A stretch of DNA of 64,000 bases from the NCBI GenBank assembly GCA_002471845.1, contig DKQT01000036.1, positions 1 to 64,000 on the forward strand, written 5' to 3'. Numbering within the stretch: the first letter of the stretch is position 1; each line of letters begins with the position of its first letter. Source of the stretch: Fidelibacterota bacterium UBA7301. GTDB lineage: Bacteria > Fidelibacterota > Marinisomatia > Marinisomatales > TCS55. Below are positions 62,626 to 64,000 of this stretch, one piece after another. Under the pieces are notes generated by a model. It made no database searches. It was not told the origin of the DNA and was given only the letters and a program-made list of their open reading frames with translations. The translations under genes and the position numbers were made by a program.

Positions 62626-62973
62626 TTATTCGTCCGATTTTGGCTTTTGCCTAAGGGCCTTTTTTTGGGACTGGATCTTCTTGTTCTGGATCCTTTTTTC
62701 CTGGGATGACCGAGTCGCTTTGGTTGGAACCCTTTTCTTTGGCTTTCGATTTAATTCAATCAGTTTATCTCGCAGTCGATTCAGGGCAATTTCTTTATTC
62801 CGATGCTGGCTCCGTTCATCCTGGCAGGTGACCACAATGCCTGAGAGTAAATGGGTTAACCGCACGGCGCTTTCTGTTTTATTCACGTGCTGGCCCCCTT
62901 TCCCCGACGCCCGAAAGGTATCTACGCGACATTCTTTTAAGAGATCTTCGTTTGATTCAGGAACTGTGATCAT
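62626..62973 (-). CDS. Short GGQ release-factor-like protein
   Basis: 115 residues consisting of one RF-1 catalytic domain with the peptidyl-hydrolysis motif GKGGQHVNKTESAVRL. TCQDERSQHRNKEIAL follows, and a very basic tail (KKRVPTKATRSSQEKRI...) completes it. It lacks the codon-recognition domains of RF1/RF2. This form resembles ribosome-rescue hydrolases of the ArfB/MTRFR type, which use a basic tail to enter an empty mRNA channel. It overlaps the murQ end by 4 nt (ATGA). Confidence 0.88.
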   Translation of the reverse strand: MITVPESNEDLLKECRVDTFRASGKGGQHVNKTESAVRLTHLLSGIVVTCQDERSQHRNKEIALNRLRDKLIELNRKPKKRVPTKATRSSQEKRIQNKKIQSQKKALRQKPKSDE

Positions 62974-63869
62974 TCAATTACTTTCCTCAAGAATCCTCCC
63001 CTTGCTTGCAATAATCTTTGGGCCTCCACTTTGGAACAATTTTTATTTATCATAACCACGGCTGTCTTCAGTGACTTACCCGCTTCAAAGAGCTTGGCGT
63101 TGGCAGTATCATAATCCACCCCCGTGAGCTTTTCGATGATGCGCGTACCGCGATCCACCAGTTTATCATTCACCGCCATGAGGTCCACCATGAGGTTACC
63201 GTAGACTTTGCCCAACCGTACCATGGTAGCGGTGGAAATCATATTCAGCACCATCTTTGTTGCCGTTCCCGCTTTCATGCGAGTGGAACCGGTGATCACT
63301 TCCGGCCCCGTATCCACTTTGATTACCACATCCGCATTCGCCGACAAGTAGGGTTTTTCGTTACAGATCAAATAAACAGTTTTCGCGCCAATGGATTTCC
63401 CAAATTCAATGGAAGACTTTACATATTGGGCGGCGCCGCTGGTACTGATACCGATTACCACATCCCCCGATTTTAATCCAAATGTCTGCAAATCAGTTAC
63501 GGCAGATTCAGGTTGGTCCTCCGCTCCTTCTATGGATCGCCGCAAGGCCTCATCTCCGCCGGCAATTATGCCGTTGAACCAATCGGCAGGGACGGAATAG
63601 GTGGGCGGCATTTCAGAAGCATCGAGGACTCCCAACCTTCCTGAGGTCCCGGAGCCCACATATACAACTCGATTACCATTTTGGATAGCGGCCGTGGTTA
63701 ACTCCACTGCTTTTTCAATCTCCAAAAGGGCAGCATTTACTTTTTCCGCGATTGCCTGATCTTCAGCATTAATGATATTCAAGATCTCCGAAATTGATTT
63801 ATCATCGATCGCCGAGGAATTGACATTCTGCTGTTCGGTAGAAAGGTTTTTCCGTTCAGTAGTTTCCAT
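62970..63869 (-). CDS. murQ: N-acetylmuramic acid 6-phosphate etherase
   Basis: A 299-residue SIS-domain lyase that cleaves MurNAc-6-phosphate into GlcNAc-6-phosphate and D-lactate during peptidoglycan recycling. VVYVGSGTSGRLGVLDASEMPPTYS and the STRMKAGTATKMVLNMIST segment are MurQ signatures. A KKNFST-like C-terminal part (MINKNCSKVEAQRLLQARGG) completes the fold. No anmK or MurNAc transporter gene is visible within the window. Confidence 0.95.
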   Translation of the reverse strand: METTERKNLSTEQQNVNSSAIDDKSISEILNIINAEDQAIAEKVNAALLEIEKAVELTTAAIQNGNRVVYVGSGTSGRLGVLDASEMPPTYSVPADWFNGIIAGGDEALRRSIEGAEDQPESAVTDLQTFGLKSGDVVIGISTSGAAQYVKSSIEFGKSIGAKTVYLICNEKPYLSANADVVIKVDTGPEVITGSTRMKAGTATKMVLNMISTATMVRLGKVYGNLMVDLMAVNDKLVDRGTRIIEKLTGVDYDTANAKLFEAGKSLKTAVVMINKNCSKVEAQRLLQARGGFLRKVIE

Positions 63870-63924
63870 GTTAAAAATTACACTTTCTCAACTAAGTTTA
63901 CTAATCCTCCAAAGATTATTAAAC

Positions 63925-64000
63925 TTAGAGACCCGCGAAATAGCGTTTCGCTTCTGCCATTACCTTTGGCGAAAGCATCGCCGATCCCACAACCGTTGGA
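63925..64000 (-). CDS. 3' end of an unidentified gene (partial)
   Basis: An open minus-strand frame enters from the right edge and stops at TAA 63925-63927. It encodes PTVVGSAMLSPKVMAEAKRY followed by FAGL. The amino-acid use looks like real protein, and the 55-nt gap to murQ suggests a shared transcript. Too little is visible to name it. Confidence 0.5.
   Translation of the reverse strand, partial: PTVVGSAMLSPKVMAEAKRYFAGL

Noticed and set aside
1..64000. CRISPR array, rRNA operon, prophage or transposase
   Set aside because: No regularly spaced repeats, rRNA-like sequence, integrase, transposase or phage structural genes were seen on either strand.

Overview
The window reads as a chromosomal segment of a Gram-negative bacterium of the FCB superphylum. 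My best guess is Candidatus Marinimicrobia (SAR406/Neomarinimicrobiota) or a close relative. This is inference from gene content, not from a marker-gene search. The supporting features are: PorU-like and PorZ-like proteins with FlgD-type C-terminal sorting domains (type IX secretion); a short RpoD-type sigma factor without region 1.1; a mitochondrial-type aconitase; an ALDH4-type pyrroline-5-carboxylate dehydrogenase; a DAP-type MurE; and LapA/LapB-like envelope proteins. There is no rRNA, CRISPR array, transposase or prophage gene. Almost every base is genic, and many genes overlap by 1, 4 or 8 nt.

Layout. 1-90: TPP riboswitch facing left, for a gene outside the window. 264-3198 (+): OPT-family transporter and adenosine deaminase. 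3200-10000 (-): two coupled runs, M50 protease-PorZ-small membrane protein and Lys-rich protein-small membrane protein-YwaF-like protein-aldehyde dehydrogenase-secreted hypothetical. 10085-10177 (-): selenocysteine tRNA, with a broken copy of its 3' end just downstream. 10197-16278 (-): miaB-lapA-lapB-TPR/SPOR, an M23 peptidase, the sigma factor, a coiled-coil protein and a 54-residue membrane protein. 16259-21170 (-): aconitase, serA, FAD oxidoreductase. 21354-26580 (+): porU, maf, rodZ. 26658-43497 (+): a full division and cell-wall (dcw) cluster, mraZ-rsmH-ftsL-ftsI-murE-murF-mraY-murD-ftsW-murG-murC-murB-ftsQ-ftsA-ftsZ, preceded by MraZ-box-like repeats and closed by an intrinsic terminator. 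43721-45023: rpmB (-) and dusB (+). 45330-50496 (+): P5C dehydrogenase, carbamate kinase, sucC, sucD, ndk. 50562-52697 (+): SPOR lipoprotein and an acidic-tailed membrane protein. 52779-58618 (+): yceD-rpmF-plsX-fabH-fabD-fabG-acpP-fabF-rnc. 58615-64000 (-): bifunctional nuclease, PGI/PMI, polyprenyl synthase, phosphomannomutase, GGQ release-factor-like protein, murQ, and the 3' end of one more gene.

How it fits together. The dcw cluster, RodZ, M23 peptidase, polyprenyl synthase, MurQ and two SPOR proteins form a large cell-wall and division set. PorU and PorZ belong to the surface-attachment machinery of type IX secretion. The fab cluster makes fatty acids, but its plsX retains only about 94 codons: the two ends are joined in frame and the middle is missing. 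The P5C dehydrogenase-carbamate kinase-SucCD-Ndk run links amino-acid catabolism with substrate-level nucleotide phosphorylation.

The most unusual observations are the internally deleted plsX, the split copy of the tRNA-Sec 3' end with a palindrome in its T-loop, and a terminator-like hairpin inside the YwaF-like gene. I did not find a convincing new multigene system.
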